Positions 10,192 through 19,841 are shown, counted from the stretch's first letter. The stretch: DNA of 64,000 nt from Paenibacillus xylanilyticus (GCF_013359935.1 NZ_JABMCB010000202.1:434001-498000); one strand, 5' to 3'. Numbers and translations: made by a program. Notes: generated by a model not told the origin, from the letters alone.

Positions 10192-11148
10192 TTACCAAAG
10201 GCTGGTTTCTGTCAATCTTTTGGCAATTCGGTTGACGGTGACAATCAGGATGATATTGATCACGGAATTGAACAGTCCAACTGCCGTGGAAAAACTGTAT
10301 TGTGCTTTCTGAATCCCCATCTCATAAACATAGGTCGGAAGAATATTGGAAGTGGCGTAGTTCAAATCGTTTTGCATCAGAAACGCCTTCTCAAAACCAA
10401 TGCTCATGATGTTCCCTAGAGCGAGAATCAGCAAAATGACGATTGTCGGTAAAATACTTGGAATATCCACGTACCATACTCGTTTCCATTTACTCGCTCC
10501 ATCCATAATTGCTGCTTCGTGAAGTTCCGGATTGACTCCCGCTAATGCAGCTAGGTAAATAATGGTGGCGAAACCCGTCTCTTGCCAAATCCCTGACAAT
10601 ATGTACAAGGGTCGGAACCATCCTTCGTCCGCCATGAAGAGAACTGGGTCACCGCCAAGCCAGGTGATCAAGTGATTCACCAAACCGCTGTTGGGCGATA
10701 AAAAAACATGGAGCATACCTACGAGCACTACCGTAGAAATAAAATGCGGAGCATAAATGACGGTCTGGATAAATTTCTTATACCGCTTGCCTAACATCTG
10801 ATTCAGCATGATCGCAATGATAATCGGAACCGGGAAACCGAATAGGAGTGATAGGAAGCTAAGCGATAGCGTATTTGTTATGATGGACCAGAAGTTATAG
10901 GAATCAAAAAAATCAATGAAATGCTGAAAACCTACCCAATCGCTCCCCCATATTCCCTGACTTGGTGAAAAGTCCTTAAAGGCAATTTGTACCCCGTACA
11001 TCGGGTAGTACTTGAATACGGCATAAATAATGATGATTGGCAGCAGAAACAGATACAGTTCATAGTCACGTTTGACCCGAGCCCACGTTTTACGTTTCAC
11101 TTGGCTTCCGGGTTGATAGCTCGCGGAGTCTTTTGGATTCACCCTCAT
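10192..11148 (-). CDS. ABC sugar importer permease (LplB type)
   Basis: 318 residues, hydrophobic, with EAA loop HEAAIMDGAS. First gene of the fructan transport operon: its ATG follows GAGAGG and sits just downstream of two identical LacI-type operators. It closely resembles the permease at 59917-60867, including the same EAAIMDGAS loop, so the fructan and mannoside importers probably arose by duplication. No ATPase gene accompanies it. Confidence 0.9.
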   Translation of the reverse strand: MRVNPKDSASYQPGSQVKRKTWARVKRDYELYLFLLPIIIIYAVFKYYPMYGVQIAFKDFSPSQGIWGSDWVGFQHFIDFFDSYNFWSIITNTLSLSFLSLLFGFPVPIIIAIMLNQMLGKRYKKFIQTVIYAPHFISTVVLVGMLHVFLSPNSGLVNHLITWLGGDPVLFMADEGWFRPLYILSGIWQETGFATIIYLAALAGVNPELHEAAIMDGASKWKRVWYVDIPSILPTIVILLILALGNIMSIGFEKAFLMQNDLNYATSNILPTYVYEMGIQKAQYSFSTAVGLFNSVINIILIVTVNRIAKRLTETSLW

Positions 11149-11170
11149 ATGTCCTCTCTTTGTTGATATA

Positions 11171-11206
11171 TTGAAACGTTTCCAATTTTAATTGAAACGT
11201 TTCCAA
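11171..11206 (-). promoter_or_regulatory. Two tandem LacI-type operators before the fructan operon
   Basis: Two exact copies of TTGAAACGTTTCCAA occur at 11171-11185 and 11192-11206, 21 bp (two helical turns) apart, 23-58 bp before the first permease start. Each is a near-palindrome centred on CG, the usual form of a LacI-family half-site pair. A third copy in reverse orientation precedes the regulator gene. Binding by the neighbouring LacI protein is inferred. Confidence 0.8.
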
Positions 11207-11319
11207 CTTAAAGTTTAAAAAAACATCCCTGCTGCATATCCATCTACTAATTAGATAACTGAATCGGGGTCTTACTTTGATCGCTAGAGGAGATCACCGC
11301 TAACGATCATTTGTATAAG

Positions 11320-12288
11320 TTAAGTAGTCTCTCCCTGTCTGAAATACACAGGCAATCGATATACTTCCTTCTCCAAAGTTACCCCTTCGAATTTTTGATA
11401 AAGAAGTCTGATTGTCGTTCGTGCCATCTCCTCAACAGGTTGCCTAATGGTGGACAATATGGGATGGAAATAGGGATGATCCTGAATCCCGTCATACCCA
11501 ATGACTTTAACATCTTCCGGAACGCGAAAACCCATCCTTCCTGCCCTGTCAATGTAGTTGGCAGCCAGTAAATCGGTAATAGCGAAAATTCCATCCACAT
11601 CGGGATGCGTTTTGAAAAACTCGTCAAAGTAGGCATCGTCGTCCATAATGGGGTCTGGCTTTTCATAGATCACATAGTCGACTTCCATTTTTTCGGCCTC
11701 GTCAACGAACCCTTTTCTGCGATTCATGGTTTCACTAAAGACGGAAGTGACGCTTCCCAAAAAGGCCGGTTTTCGGGCACCTGCCTTGACCAGTTCCCTT
11801 AAAGCCAGACGTCCTCCTTCATAATTGTCCGAGGTCACACAGGTGATTTTCTTGTTAAAGTGTCTGTCAATACTTACAATCGGGATGTTATTCCTCACAC
11901 TGCTTTCAATATCATTGTAAGTAATACCGACTATGCCAGCCACTTTGTTTTGCCGAAGCATATCCAGATAATAGAGTTCCTTTTCCGGCTTGCCTCCGCT
12001 ATTGCACAGCATAAGCTTGAAGCCTTCGAGATCCAGTTCATCTTCAATGTAGTAAGCCAGTTCAGAAAAGAAAGGGTTCCATATACTGGGGAGGAGCAAT
12101 GCTACTGTCTTTGATTTTTGCATCTTAAAATTACGAGCGATTTCATTAGGAAAATAATTTAACTCTTTTATGGCTTTCTCTACTTTTTTGCGTGTATCAG
12201 GCTTTACGGCTCCCGAGTTGTTAATGACGCGGGAGACGGTTCCAACAGCTACGCCAGCTAGACTGGCTACATCTTTAATACTTGACAT
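11320..12288 (-). CDS. LacI-family transcriptional regulator of the fructan locus
   Basis: 322 residues. An N-terminal LacI helix-turn-helix (SIKDVASLAGVAVGTVSRVI, residues 3-22) is followed by a hinge helix and a periplasmic-binding-protein-like effector domain. The ATG follows GGGGGG. It lies directly upstream of the transport operon on the same strand; both its own upstream region and the operon promoter carry the same 15-bp operator, suggesting autoregulation plus sugar-relieved repression. The effector is presumably a fructose-containing sugar, but this cannot be read from sequence. Confidence 0.9.
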   Translation of the reverse strand: MSSIKDVASLAGVAVGTVSRVINNSGAVKPDTRKKVEKAIKELNYFPNEIARNFKMQKSKTVALLLPSIWNPFFSELAYYIEDELDLEGFKLMLCNSGGKPEKELYYLDMLRQNKVAGIVGITYNDIESSVRNNIPIVSIDRHFNKKITCVTSDNYEGGRLALRELVKAGARKPAFLGSVTSVFSETMNRRKGFVDEAEKMEVDYVIYEKPDPIMDDDAYFDEFFKTHPDVDGIFAITDLLAANYIDRAGRMGFRVPEDVKVIGYDGIQDHPYFHPILSTIRQPVEEMARTTIRLLYQKFEGVTLEKEVYRLPVYFRQGETT

Positions 12289-12334
12289 CTAACCCCCCAC
12301 TTAGCTCTGTTATGAAAATCATAATAACATCAAG

Positions 12335-12349
12335 TTGGAAACGTTTCAA
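12335..12349 (+). promoter_or_regulatory. Third LacI-type operator, upstream of the regulator gene
   Basis: TTGGAAACGTTTCAA is the exact reverse complement of the two operators at 11171-11206 and lies 47-61 bp upstream of the LacI start. This fits negative autoregulation. Confidence 0.75.
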
Positions 12350-12463
12350 TATTTATTTTGAGAGCGATACCAAAATTATGAGGACACAGTGAAAACATGA
12401 ATATTCAACCATCCATCTTGTCTACGTCTGACCTGTATGAGGTACACCAATAACCGTTGGCGT

Positions 12464-12534
12464 AAAAAAAATGCACCCCAAAATTTCATCGGATAAACTA
12501 AGGGTTTATTCCAATGTCTATTCTTAGGGTGCAC
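12464..12534 (-). terminator. Nested-hairpin intrinsic terminator of the GH13 operon
   Basis: Read on the minus strand, TGCACCC pairs with GGGTGCA across about 55 bases, and an inner hairpin GGAATAAAC/GTTTATCC lies inside. A run of eight T follows. It stands about 70 bp beyond the stop of the GH13 gene at 12605. The rest of 12289-12604 holds the operator above and no coding sequence that I can support. Confidence 0.7.
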
Positions 12535-12604
12535 TTCACCTTCCATCAGGGATTAGAGATAAACTTTCCTGTTTGTTCCATTCGATATCAGAGGGATCTC
12601 CGAA

Positions 12605-14272
12605 TTATACTTGATTACTTAAACCAACGATTGTTTCGAATGGTCGCAACATCATTGGCAGCTTGTCATTATCGTAATTGGTGAGCCAGATTTCTGAAAA
12701 ATTGAAGCGAGACTCTTCTTCCTCAAGCTCCACGACTTGTCCAGTAAGATTGATTACTACCAGCACCTGTTGGTCTGCCAGTGTACGTGTATATGCAAAT
12801 ACACTGGGATGATCCGGCATAAGAAGCTCATAAATACCATATGTCAACGTATCGTGTTCTTTTCGCAGCTGAATCATTTGTTTATAAAAGTGAAGGACGG
12901 AACGTGGTTCCTGGAGCTGTTTCTCAACATTAATATTGACGTAATTATCATTCACCTTCAGCCATGGAGTACCGGTGGTAAACCCTGCTTGTTTTGACGA
13001 AGACCATTGCATCGGCGTTCTGGAGTTATCGCGACTCGAAGCCCAAATGATGCTCATGATCTCCTCATGCGACATCCCCTCTTCACGTTTGATCTGATAT
13101 AAATTCCGATCAGCTACGTCGTTATAATCCTCTATGGAAGGGTAAGCCACATTCGTCATACCTATTTCTTGCCCCTGATAAATGAATGGGGTGCCTTGCA
13201 TGAAAAAGTACATGGCTCCAAGCGCTGTGGCGCTTTCATACCAATACTCCGCATCATTTCCCCAGGATGAAACTTTGCGAGGCTGATCATGATTTTCAAT
13301 AAACAATGCATTCCAACCGATGCCCTCCAGCGATTTTTGCCACTTGCTCAAGACGTTTTTCAATTTGGGAACATCCAGTTGCCTGTCTGTGCTGTTTTTC
13401 CATAGGTCAAGGTGTTCGAACTGGAAGACCATATTAAATTTCCCTCTGACTTCACATATCCAATCATACAGATCTTCCTGGTCCTCTACCTTTACTCCAT
13501 TTGCTTCCCCAACTGTTACAACATCATATTTGGATAATGTTTCCTCTTTCATTTCTTGCAGATATCGCTGAATTCCTTTGACATTCATATGCTTTTCAAA
13601 AGAAGAGATGTATTTGAAGCCTTCTTTAATTGGCATATCCAAAAGGCCCTCTTCTTTGTGAATATGGCTGATCGCATCGACACGGAAACCATCAATCCCT
13701 TTATCCAGCCACCAATTCATCATTTCATAAATGGATTTCCGAACTTCTTCATTTGCCCAATTCAAGTCCGGTTGTTTTTTGGAGAACAGATGAAGATAGT
13801 ACTGTCCGGAGACTTCATCATATTCCCAAGCAGAACCGCCAAAGATGCTTTCCCAGTTATTCGGTTCTTCGCCGTTCTTTCCATCTCTCCAGATGTACCA
13901 ATCTCGTTTAGGGTTACCCAGCGAAGCTCTGGATTCAATAAACCACGGGTGTTCGTCACTTGTATGATTGATCACCAAGTCCATGATGAGTTTCATGCCG
14001 CGGTGATGCACTTCATTCAGTAATTGATCGAATTCCGCCATTGTGCCGAATTCATCCATAATGGAACAGTAATCGCTGATGTCATAACCATTATCATCGT
14101 TGGGTGACCTATACATCGGACAGATCCATATCAGATCAATACCGAGATCCTGGATATAATCCAGTTTTGAAATGATCCCCTTAATGTCGCCAATCCCATC
14201 CCCGTTGGAATCCATAAAGCTTCTCGGATAGATTTGATAAGCTACGGCTTCTTTCCACCATACTCTTTTCAT
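12605..14272 (-). CDS. GH13 alpha-glucosidase, Ala-type (alpha-1,4 leaning)
   Basis: About 555 residues, no signal peptide. The start at 14272 has AAGGA upstream; the longer frame to 14299 has no ribosome site. It begins with the oligo-1,6-glucosidase-like YQIYPRSF and a calcium loop DSNGDGIGD (21-29). Catalytic residues by alignment are Asp199 in GFRVDAI, Glu256 in GEANG and Asp329 in ENHDQPR. The residue after the nucleophile is Ala200; in GH13 alpha-glucosidases Ala or Thr here is associated with alpha-1,4 activity and Val with alpha-1,6. The gene closes the alpha-glucoside operon and probably hydrolyses imported malto- or mixed-linkage oligosaccharides. Confidence 0.88.
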   Translation of the reverse strand: MKRVWWKEAVAYQIYPRSFMDSNGDGIGDIKGIISKLDYIQDLGIDLIWICPMYRSPNDDNGYDISDYCSIMDEFGTMAEFDQLLNEVHHRGMKLIMDLVINHTSDEHPWFIESRASLGNPKRDWYIWRDGKNGEEPNNWESIFGGSAWEYDEVSGQYYLHLFSKKQPDLNWANEEVRKSIYEMMNWWLDKGIDGFRVDAISHIHKEEGLLDMPIKEGFKYISSFEKHMNVKGIQRYLQEMKEETLSKYDVVTVGEANGVKVEDQEDLYDWICEVRGKFNMVFQFEHLDLWKNSTDRQLDVPKLKNVLSKWQKSLEGIGWNALFIENHDQPRKVSSWGNDAEYWYESATALGAMYFFMQGTPFIYQGQEIGMTNVAYPSIEDYNDVADRNLYQIKREEGMSHEEIMSIIWASSRDNSRTPMQWSSSKQAGFTTGTPWLKVNDNYVNINVEKQLQEPRSVLHFYKQMIQLRKEHDTLTYGIYELLMPDHPSVFAYTRTLADQQVLVVINLTGQVVELEEEESRFNFSEIWLTNYDNDKLPMMLRPFETIVGLSNQV

Positions 14273-14494
14273 TTGATGCAATCCTTCTTTCTCAACCACG
14301 ATATAAACTGCACTAATCGATCACACAAGGGCACTACGAGCGCAGTACCATCTTCCGATCGCTGTTATCCCCAGATTTTTTGACTCCCCTTTTCTAAAGG
14401 GAAAATCCGGTGTTAAGCGTATGCTTCCGATGCAGCTTTCCTTCAGAAAGCTATTAGGCGAATGCTTCGCTTCTCCAGATTGGTTCTGCCTCTT

Positions 14495-16123
14495 CTACGC
14501 ATGCATAAGGTACATTCTCGCTTCATATGGACGCAGTTCGTCCAGAGGCAATTTACCTGGATAATTCGATATCAGCAGTTGATTCGTCTCAGCCAATTGT
14601 TCCTGGAGCGGGAGTTCGGTCGTATCACCCTGAAAATTGCATACAACAATAATTTTTGTACCATTCAACGATCGGGTGTAAGCAAACACGTCTTGATTCT
14701 CTGGAAAGATCAACTCATAATCGCCATATACAATGACTTCATGATCTTTTCTTAATTGAATTAACTTCCGGTAATAATGGAATATGGATTCAGGGTTATT
14801 CAAACTTTGCTCGGCATGGATATCCGTATAATTCGGATTCACCTTAATCCAAGGTTCCCCTTGTGTAAAACCCGCGTTATCGGAAGCATCCCACTGCATA
14901 GGTGTTCTCGCGTTATCGCGTCCCTTGGCATAGATCGACTCCATAACGCTGTGTTCAGGATAACCTGTCTCCATTCTTTCCTTATAAAAGTTGAGCAATT
15001 CAATATCCCGATAATCTTCAATAGGATATTGAACATTCGTCATGCCCAGTTCTTCACCCTGATAAATGTATGGCGTGCCTTGCATGCCATGAAGAAGGGT
15101 GGCCAACATTTTAGCCGATTCAATTCGGTATTCTCCATCATTCCCCCAACGTGAAACAATTCGAGGCAAGTCGTGGTTATTCCAGAACAAACTGTTCCAG
15201 GCGTCGCCCTTAAGCTCTGTCTGCCATTTGGACAGCACTTTTTTTAATGCCATCACATCCAAAGGCTTAAGATCCCACTTTCCTTTCCCTTCTTGTTCAT
15301 CCAAGCCGATATGTTCAAATTGAAATACCATTGAAAATTCACTGCCGTCCGGGTTGCTGTACAGTTTGGCGATTTCCGGAGTAGCACCCCATGTTTCTCC
15401 AACCGTTAGCAGGTCTTCCGCTTTTTGAAACGTCTCCTTGCTCAGTTCCCTGATATATTTGTGCAGATTCGGCCCGTTTCCCGTAATCTTCAAATCTGGT
15501 TCTTTGCCGATTAAGTCGATCACGTCAAGTCGAAAACCACCAACACCCTTGTCAATCCACCAATTGATCATGTTGTATATTTCCTGCCGGACTTTTGGAT
15601 TTTCCCAGTTGAGATCCGGCTGTTTTACGGAAAATAGATGCAAATAATATTGCCCGATCTCAGGCGCCCATTCCCAGGCTGAACCACCGAAGGTGGAACC
15701 CAAGTCGTTCGGAGGTGTTCCTTCCACTCCATTTCTCCAGACGTAGTAGTCATGGTATGGATTGTCTTTGCCTTTTTTGGCTTCTTGAAACCAGGGGTGT
15801 TCATCCGAGGTATGGTTCAACACCAAATCCATAATGATGCGAATGTCTCGTTTTCCGGCTTCATGAATTAACGATTCCATATCTTCCAGAGTTCCGAACA
15901 TCGGATCGATGTCCTGATAATCTGAAATATCATATCCAAAATCATCTTGAGGAGACTTGCATACGGGGGATAACCAGATCGCACCGATGCCGAGTTCCTG
16001 CAAATAATCGAGCCTTGACACAATGCCCTTCAAGTCGCCAATTCCATCTCCGTTACTATCTTGAAAGCTCCTTGGATATATTTGATAGACCACAGTTTCT
16101 TTCCACCATTTTTTATTTTCCAT
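14495..16123 (-). CDS. GH13 oligo-1,6-glucosidase type alpha-glucosidase, Val-type
   Basis: 542 residues, cytoplasmic, paralogous to the next gene downstream. Calcium loop DSNGDGIGD (22-30); nucleophile Asp200 in GFRLDVIDLI, acid/base Glu243 in VGETWG, Asp318 in NNHDLPR. Val201 after the nucleophile is the isomaltase-type residue, pointing to alpha-1,6 bonds (isomaltose, isomaltooligosaccharides, dextran fragments). It follows the permease gene by about 60 bp in the same operon. The 220 bp separating it from the Ala-type enzyme contain small hairpins (for example AGCTTTC/GAAAGCT at 14434-14452) but no T-run. Confidence 0.9.
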   Translation of the reverse strand: MENKKWWKETVVYQIYPRSFQDSNGDGIGDLKGIVSRLDYLQELGIGAIWLSPVCKSPQDDFGYDISDYQDIDPMFGTLEDMESLIHEAGKRDIRIIMDLVLNHTSDEHPWFQEAKKGKDNPYHDYYVWRNGVEGTPPNDLGSTFGGSAWEWAPEIGQYYLHLFSVKQPDLNWENPKVRQEIYNMINWWIDKGVGGFRLDVIDLIGKEPDLKITGNGPNLHKYIRELSKETFQKAEDLLTVGETWGATPEIAKLYSNPDGSEFSMVFQFEHIGLDEQEGKGKWDLKPLDVMALKKVLSKWQTELKGDAWNSLFWNNHDLPRIVSRWGNDGEYRIESAKMLATLLHGMQGTPYIYQGEELGMTNVQYPIEDYRDIELLNFYKERMETGYPEHSVMESIYAKGRDNARTPMQWDASDNAGFTQGEPWIKVNPNYTDIHAEQSLNNPESIFHYYRKLIQLRKDHEVIVYGDYELIFPENQDVFAYTRSLNGTKIIVVCNFQGDTTELPLQEQLAETNQLLISNYPGKLPLDELRPYEARMYLMHA

Positions 16124-16186
16124 GCTCCATTCAACCTCTCTATCACACAGTACGTGGTTTTATCTTCATCATCTCACCGTATCTCG

Positions 16187-17080
16187 TTATTCTTTGACCG
16201 ACCCTACGACGATGCCTGTCACAAAGTATTTTTGCAGCAGCGGATAAATCAGCAATAGCGGGATGACCGCGACTACGATTTTGGCTGCATTCAGGTTTTT
16301 GTTCGAAATTTCAGTCAGGTTGCTGAGCTCGCTGGAATTCGTGCCGGCTTGAAGCAGATCGGCAATATTTACGTTAAGGGACTGAATATAGGTCATAAGC
16401 GGATAGTTGCTGACCTTGGTCATGTAGATCAAACCACTAAAGAAGTCATTCCATGTACCCACGATACTGAATAAGGCGACTGTCGCCAGCGCAGGAATGG
16501 ACACAGGGACATACACTTTGAACAATACCTGAATAGGATTCGCTCCATCAATGAACGCTGCTTCTTCAAGCGCTTTAGGTACAGCTGAGAAGAAGTTCAT
16601 CACGAGGATGACGCTGAATATCGGAACAGCGCCTGGGAGAACAAGTGCCCATATCGTATTCAGCATGTCCAGGTTTTTGATCAGCAGGTAACTCGGAATC
16701 ATGCCTCCACTGAACAACATGGCAAAAATCATGATATTCATATAAATGTTTCTGCCTTTAAATTCCCTTTTCGATTTGGATAACGGATATGCCATCAAAA
16801 TAATCAGAATCATGTTAAGCACAAGAGTAAGTGCGACACGTAGAACAGATATGCCAAAGGAACGCCAGAACTGTGCATCATCGATAATTTTCGTGTACGC
16901 TGCTGTTGTAAAATTGACCGGAACGAGGCCTACTGCATTAGCTGATACCGCCTCGCTGCTGCTGAATGAAATGGCGACGATATTCCATAACGGAAGAAGG
17001 CAGACCAATGCCAGCATGATGACGATGGCATAGATGACAAACCGGCCAATTCGATCTTTGAAGTTTGCAGAATAGGACAC
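16187..17080 (-). CDS. ABC sugar importer permease (LplC type)
   Basis: I place the start at a GTG (17080) that follows AAGGAGG by eight bases; the longer frame to 17155 would overlap the upstream permease and has no ribosome site. This gives 297 residues with six hydrophobic segments and EAA loop EEAAFIDGAN. The ribosome site overlaps the stop codon of the preceding gene, so translation is probably coupled. Second membrane subunit of the alpha-glucoside importer. Confidence 0.88.
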   Translation of the reverse strand: MSYSANFKDRIGRFVIYAIVIMLALVCLLPLWNIVAISFSSSEAVSANAVGLVPVNFTTAAYTKIIDDAQFWRSFGISVLRVALTLVLNMILIILMAYPLSKSKREFKGRNIYMNIMIFAMLFSGGMIPSYLLIKNLDMLNTIWALVLPGAVPIFSVILVMNFFSAVPKALEEAAFIDGANPIQVLFKVYVPVSIPALATVALFSIVGTWNDFFSGLIYMTKVSNYPLMTYIQSLNVNIADLLQAGTNSSELSNLTEISNKNLNAAKIVVAVIPLLLIYPLLQKYFVTGIVVGSVKE

Positions 17081-17093
17081 AGATTTGGCCTCC

Positions 17094-18008
17094 TTAGAAT
17101 ATTTTTCGGTCCGTATATTTTTTGGCAAGCTGATTGGCAGACAAGAGTAAAACAATGCCGATCACGGACTTGAACAAGCCAACAGCCGTACCGAAGCTGT
17201 ACTGTCGCCCAACGAGACCGATCCGGTAGACATAAGTATCCAGAATATCTCCCGATTCGTAGACCACCGGATTATACAGATTATAGATTTGATCGAAACC
17301 GGCACTCAAAATATTAGTCAGGCTCATTACGCCCATGAGCAGAATAATAGGCAGCATACCCGGCAGCGTAATATGCCATACTTTTCTCCACCAGCTGGCT
17401 CCATCCATTCCTGCCGCTTCATATAGACCGGGATCAATCGAAGTAATCGCCGCCAAGTAGACAATGGAACTGTAACCAAACTCCTTCCACACGTCTGTTC
17501 CTATAATCAATGGTTGGAACCAGGTGTTGCTGCCTAGGAAATTAATATTTTCCAGACCAAAGAACGCCAACATCTGATTCACGATTCCGTCCAAACTGAA
17601 CATGTTGACAACGACGGATGCCAGTACAACCCAGGATAGAAAGTGCGGTAGATAAACAATCGTCTGCACGGATTTTTTTACGTATTTGATACGAATTTCA
17701 TTTAACAAAACGGAAAAAATGATCGCCATCATCGTTCCGAGCAGAATCTTGCCAATCGCAATTATCAATGTATTGCTGACGACCTGCGCGATATCCGGCA
17801 GCTTGAACATATAAATAAAATGTTTCAGCCCTACAAATTCGGAGCCGAACATGCCCTTGGCCGGTATATAGTCCTGAAACGCAGTAATGATGCCGACCAT
17901 TGGAACATAGCTGAATACAAGCAAAAACAAAATGCCCGGCAGCATCATCATATGGTACATGGCACCTGGGCCTAGCCGGCCTCTTGCTTTCAATTTCTCC
18001 TGTTTCAT
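17094..18008 (-). CDS. ABC sugar importer permease (LplB type)
   Basis: 304 residues, hydrophobic, EAA loop YEAAGMDGAS. It follows the binding-protein gene by about 60 bp and precedes the LplC-type partner with almost no gap. It forms the channel for the alpha-glucoside locus importer; the ATPase must come from elsewhere. Confidence 0.9.
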   Translation of the reverse strand: MKQEKLKARGRLGPGAMYHMMMLPGILFLLVFSYVPMVGIITAFQDYIPAKGMFGSEFVGLKHFIYMFKLPDIAQVVSNTLIIAIGKILLGTMMAIIFSVLLNEIRIKYVKKSVQTIVYLPHFLSWVVLASVVVNMFSLDGIVNQMLAFFGLENINFLGSNTWFQPLIIGTDVWKEFGYSSIVYLAAITSIDPGLYEAAGMDGASWWRKVWHITLPGMLPIILLMGVMSLTNILSAGFDQIYNLYNPVVYESGDILDTYVYRIGLVGRQYSFGTAVGLFKSVIGIVLLLSANQLAKKYTDRKIF

Positions 18009-18069
18009 GGATGAGCCCCTTTCCTGAAGAAAGGCTGCTTACCGCAGCCCTCCTCCTGTTCATGGATGT

Positions 18070-19806
18070 CTATTGTTTCGATGCGATTTCGTCTTCAATT
18101 TCCTGAATGACTTGATCGCCGCCTTGTTTCTTCCAGTTGCTGACGAATGTATTGAAGTAATCGAGCGGTTCTGAACCCGTTATGATTTTGATGAACGATT
18201 CCTGCTCGAGCTTCGTCAGATTGGCCCACGTCTGCTTCATGCTTGGTGTAGTTCCAGAGAAAGCAGGTGTCATCCATACGAATTTGTTTTCTTTTGTCAA
18301 TTTGTCGATCAGTCCAACTCCGTTGATCCGCGAATGATATTTGGACCAAGCAGTCACGTCATCTGTATCCATGTCGCTCAAATAGGTTTTAATGCTTCCA
18401 ATATTGTTCTTCGATTCGGTTGTACGAACCTCATCCAAGCCAATCTCTCCTTTAATGCCGCGAACGACGTCGGAGTAATCATCCAGCAGCGATGTAGCCG
18501 AGTTGACTTCGATATTGAAAGGTCTCGTGGAACCGTCTACCCCGGTTTCCTGATACTTGGCAGCTTCCGGCATGGTCGTTGCAACATCTTTATCATTGGC
18601 CAGTTTATCGTAGAACAGGTTTACAATTTTAACGGCCAGTTCAGGATGCTCATATCCTTTTCTCACCACAATAAACTGGTTGGATGGATTGGCGTGAGCC
18701 ACGTTGACCTTACCGTTAGCATCCTCCAGCGTATAAGCCGAGAATTTTGCATTTTTATCCATCTGCTTCGCACTAATCAGTCCCCAGTCAGGGATATGCC
18801 ATGGTCCAAAAGCAATACCACTTTGGCCATTGGCGTAGAGTGCGGTAATATCATCAAACGTACGGGTACCAAATTGCGGGTCAATGATGCCGTTCTTGAA
18901 CCAATCCGCCATGATCCCCAGCATTTGCTTCGTTTCTTCTGTCGTGGAACCATACACGATTTTGCCGTCTTCCCCATTCATCCAATATTGCGGGAACGCC
19001 CCTTCGGTTGAGGCAACACCCAGCATGGTATAAGCAGACCCATTATAATCTGTTGTATTCATCGTGTTTACAAATGGAATACCTACCGGGTTCCCGGATT
19101 GGCCTGGATCTCTTTTTAGGAATTCCAGCGCTGTTTTCTCCACTTCATCCAGCGAGATGGCGCCGTCTCCATCTGCATCCAGTTGAATCCCCAGCAGATC
19201 CAGCCAATCTTGACGGACCCAAACCATCGTTGGTGCGGAATCCAGGGAAGTCGCCGGAAGGCCCATCAAACGTCCATCGATCGTCGCATTGTCTAATGCA
19301 CGGCCATCATAGGAATCGTAAATCTGCTTGATGTTATCCGTGGCATATTGATCGTAAATGGCCGTCAGATCCTCAATCAGGTCATTATCCACCAATTCTT
19401 TCAGTTCATCTTTGGAATCGACGCGCATCATGTCAGGCAATTCCCCGGATGCGATGGCGAGCGAAACTTGACGGCTATAATCTTCCCCATTGGCTTCAAA
19501 TTGATCTGTAATCTGAGCGTTAAACGTGTCTTTGACCAGTCGAGTATACGCGTTGTTCTCGTAGGTATCTCCAGCTGGCAGTTTCGGGTTAGCTGTGGTT
19601 ACGCGACCCATGGTTACCGTGATTTGGTCTTTATAGGCACTGAACGGATCTCCCGGCGTTACCTCATACTTGCCTGCTTCCTCAGCAGTAGGAGGATTGG
19701 AAGAGCCTCCACATGCCGCGAGGGCTGCAACCATTAAGGCAGACATCGACAGTACGGCCAGTCGTTTCGTCAACACTTTGCTTTTCAAGGACCATTTTGT
19801 TCTCAT
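18070..19806 (-). CDS. ABC solute-binding lipoprotein with an EF-hand loop
   Basis: 578 residues with a long signal and lipobox LAAC (Cys32). Residues 210-221 read DADGDGAISLDE, a complete EF-hand calcium loop with all ligand positions filled, sitting where related binding proteins have a degenerate DPNGNG loop. The first gene of the alpha-glucoside transport operon; likely ligand maltose or isomaltose-type oligosaccharides, inferred from the two GH13 genes. A cre-like site lies 36-49 bp upstream. Confidence 0.9.
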   Translation of the reverse strand: MRTKWSLKSKVLTKRLAVLSMSALMVAALAACGGSSNPPTAEEAGKYEVTPGDPFSAYKDQITVTMGRVTTANPKLPAGDTYENNAYTRLVKDTFNAQITDQFEANGEDYSRQVSLAIASGELPDMMRVDSKDELKELVDNDLIEDLTAIYDQYATDNIKQIYDSYDGRALDNATIDGRLMGLPATSLDSAPTMVWVRQDWLDLLGIQLDADGDGAISLDEVEKTALEFLKRDPGQSGNPVGIPFVNTMNTTDYNGSAYTMLGVASTEGAFPQYWMNGEDGKIVYGSTTEETKQMLGIMADWFKNGIIDPQFGTRTFDDITALYANGQSGIAFGPWHIPDWGLISAKQMDKNAKFSAYTLEDANGKVNVAHANPSNQFIVVRKGYEHPELAVKIVNLFYDKLANDKDVATTMPEAAKYQETGVDGSTRPFNIEVNSATSLLDDYSDVVRGIKGEIGLDEVRTTESKNNIGSIKTYLSDMDTDDVTAWSKYHSRINGVGLIDKLTKENKFVWMTPAFSGTTPSMKQTWANLTKLEQESFIKIITGSEPLDYFNTFVSNWKKQGGDQVIQEIEDEIASKQ

Positions 19807-19841
19807 CTAATTCGATTCCCCTTATTCTGATATCAAATTTT

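Noticed and set aside
11171-11206. Reading the TTGAAACGTTTCCAA repeats as CcpA cre sites
   Set aside because: They lack the TG and purine at the right places relative to the central CG; three identical copies around a LacI gene fit a dedicated operator better.
12464-12534. Inverted repeat as an insertion-sequence end or MITE
   Set aside because: Only one copy is seen, no target duplication or transposase; the T8 tail right after an operon fits a terminator.
17081-17155. Longer start of the permease at 16187
   Set aside because: It would overlap the preceding permease by about 60 bp, whereas GTG 17080 has an ideal AAGGAGG.
18070-19806. EF-hand loop taken as a dockerin
   Set aside because: Only one loop is present and the protein is a lipoprotein binding protein; no cohesin or scaffoldin is in the window.
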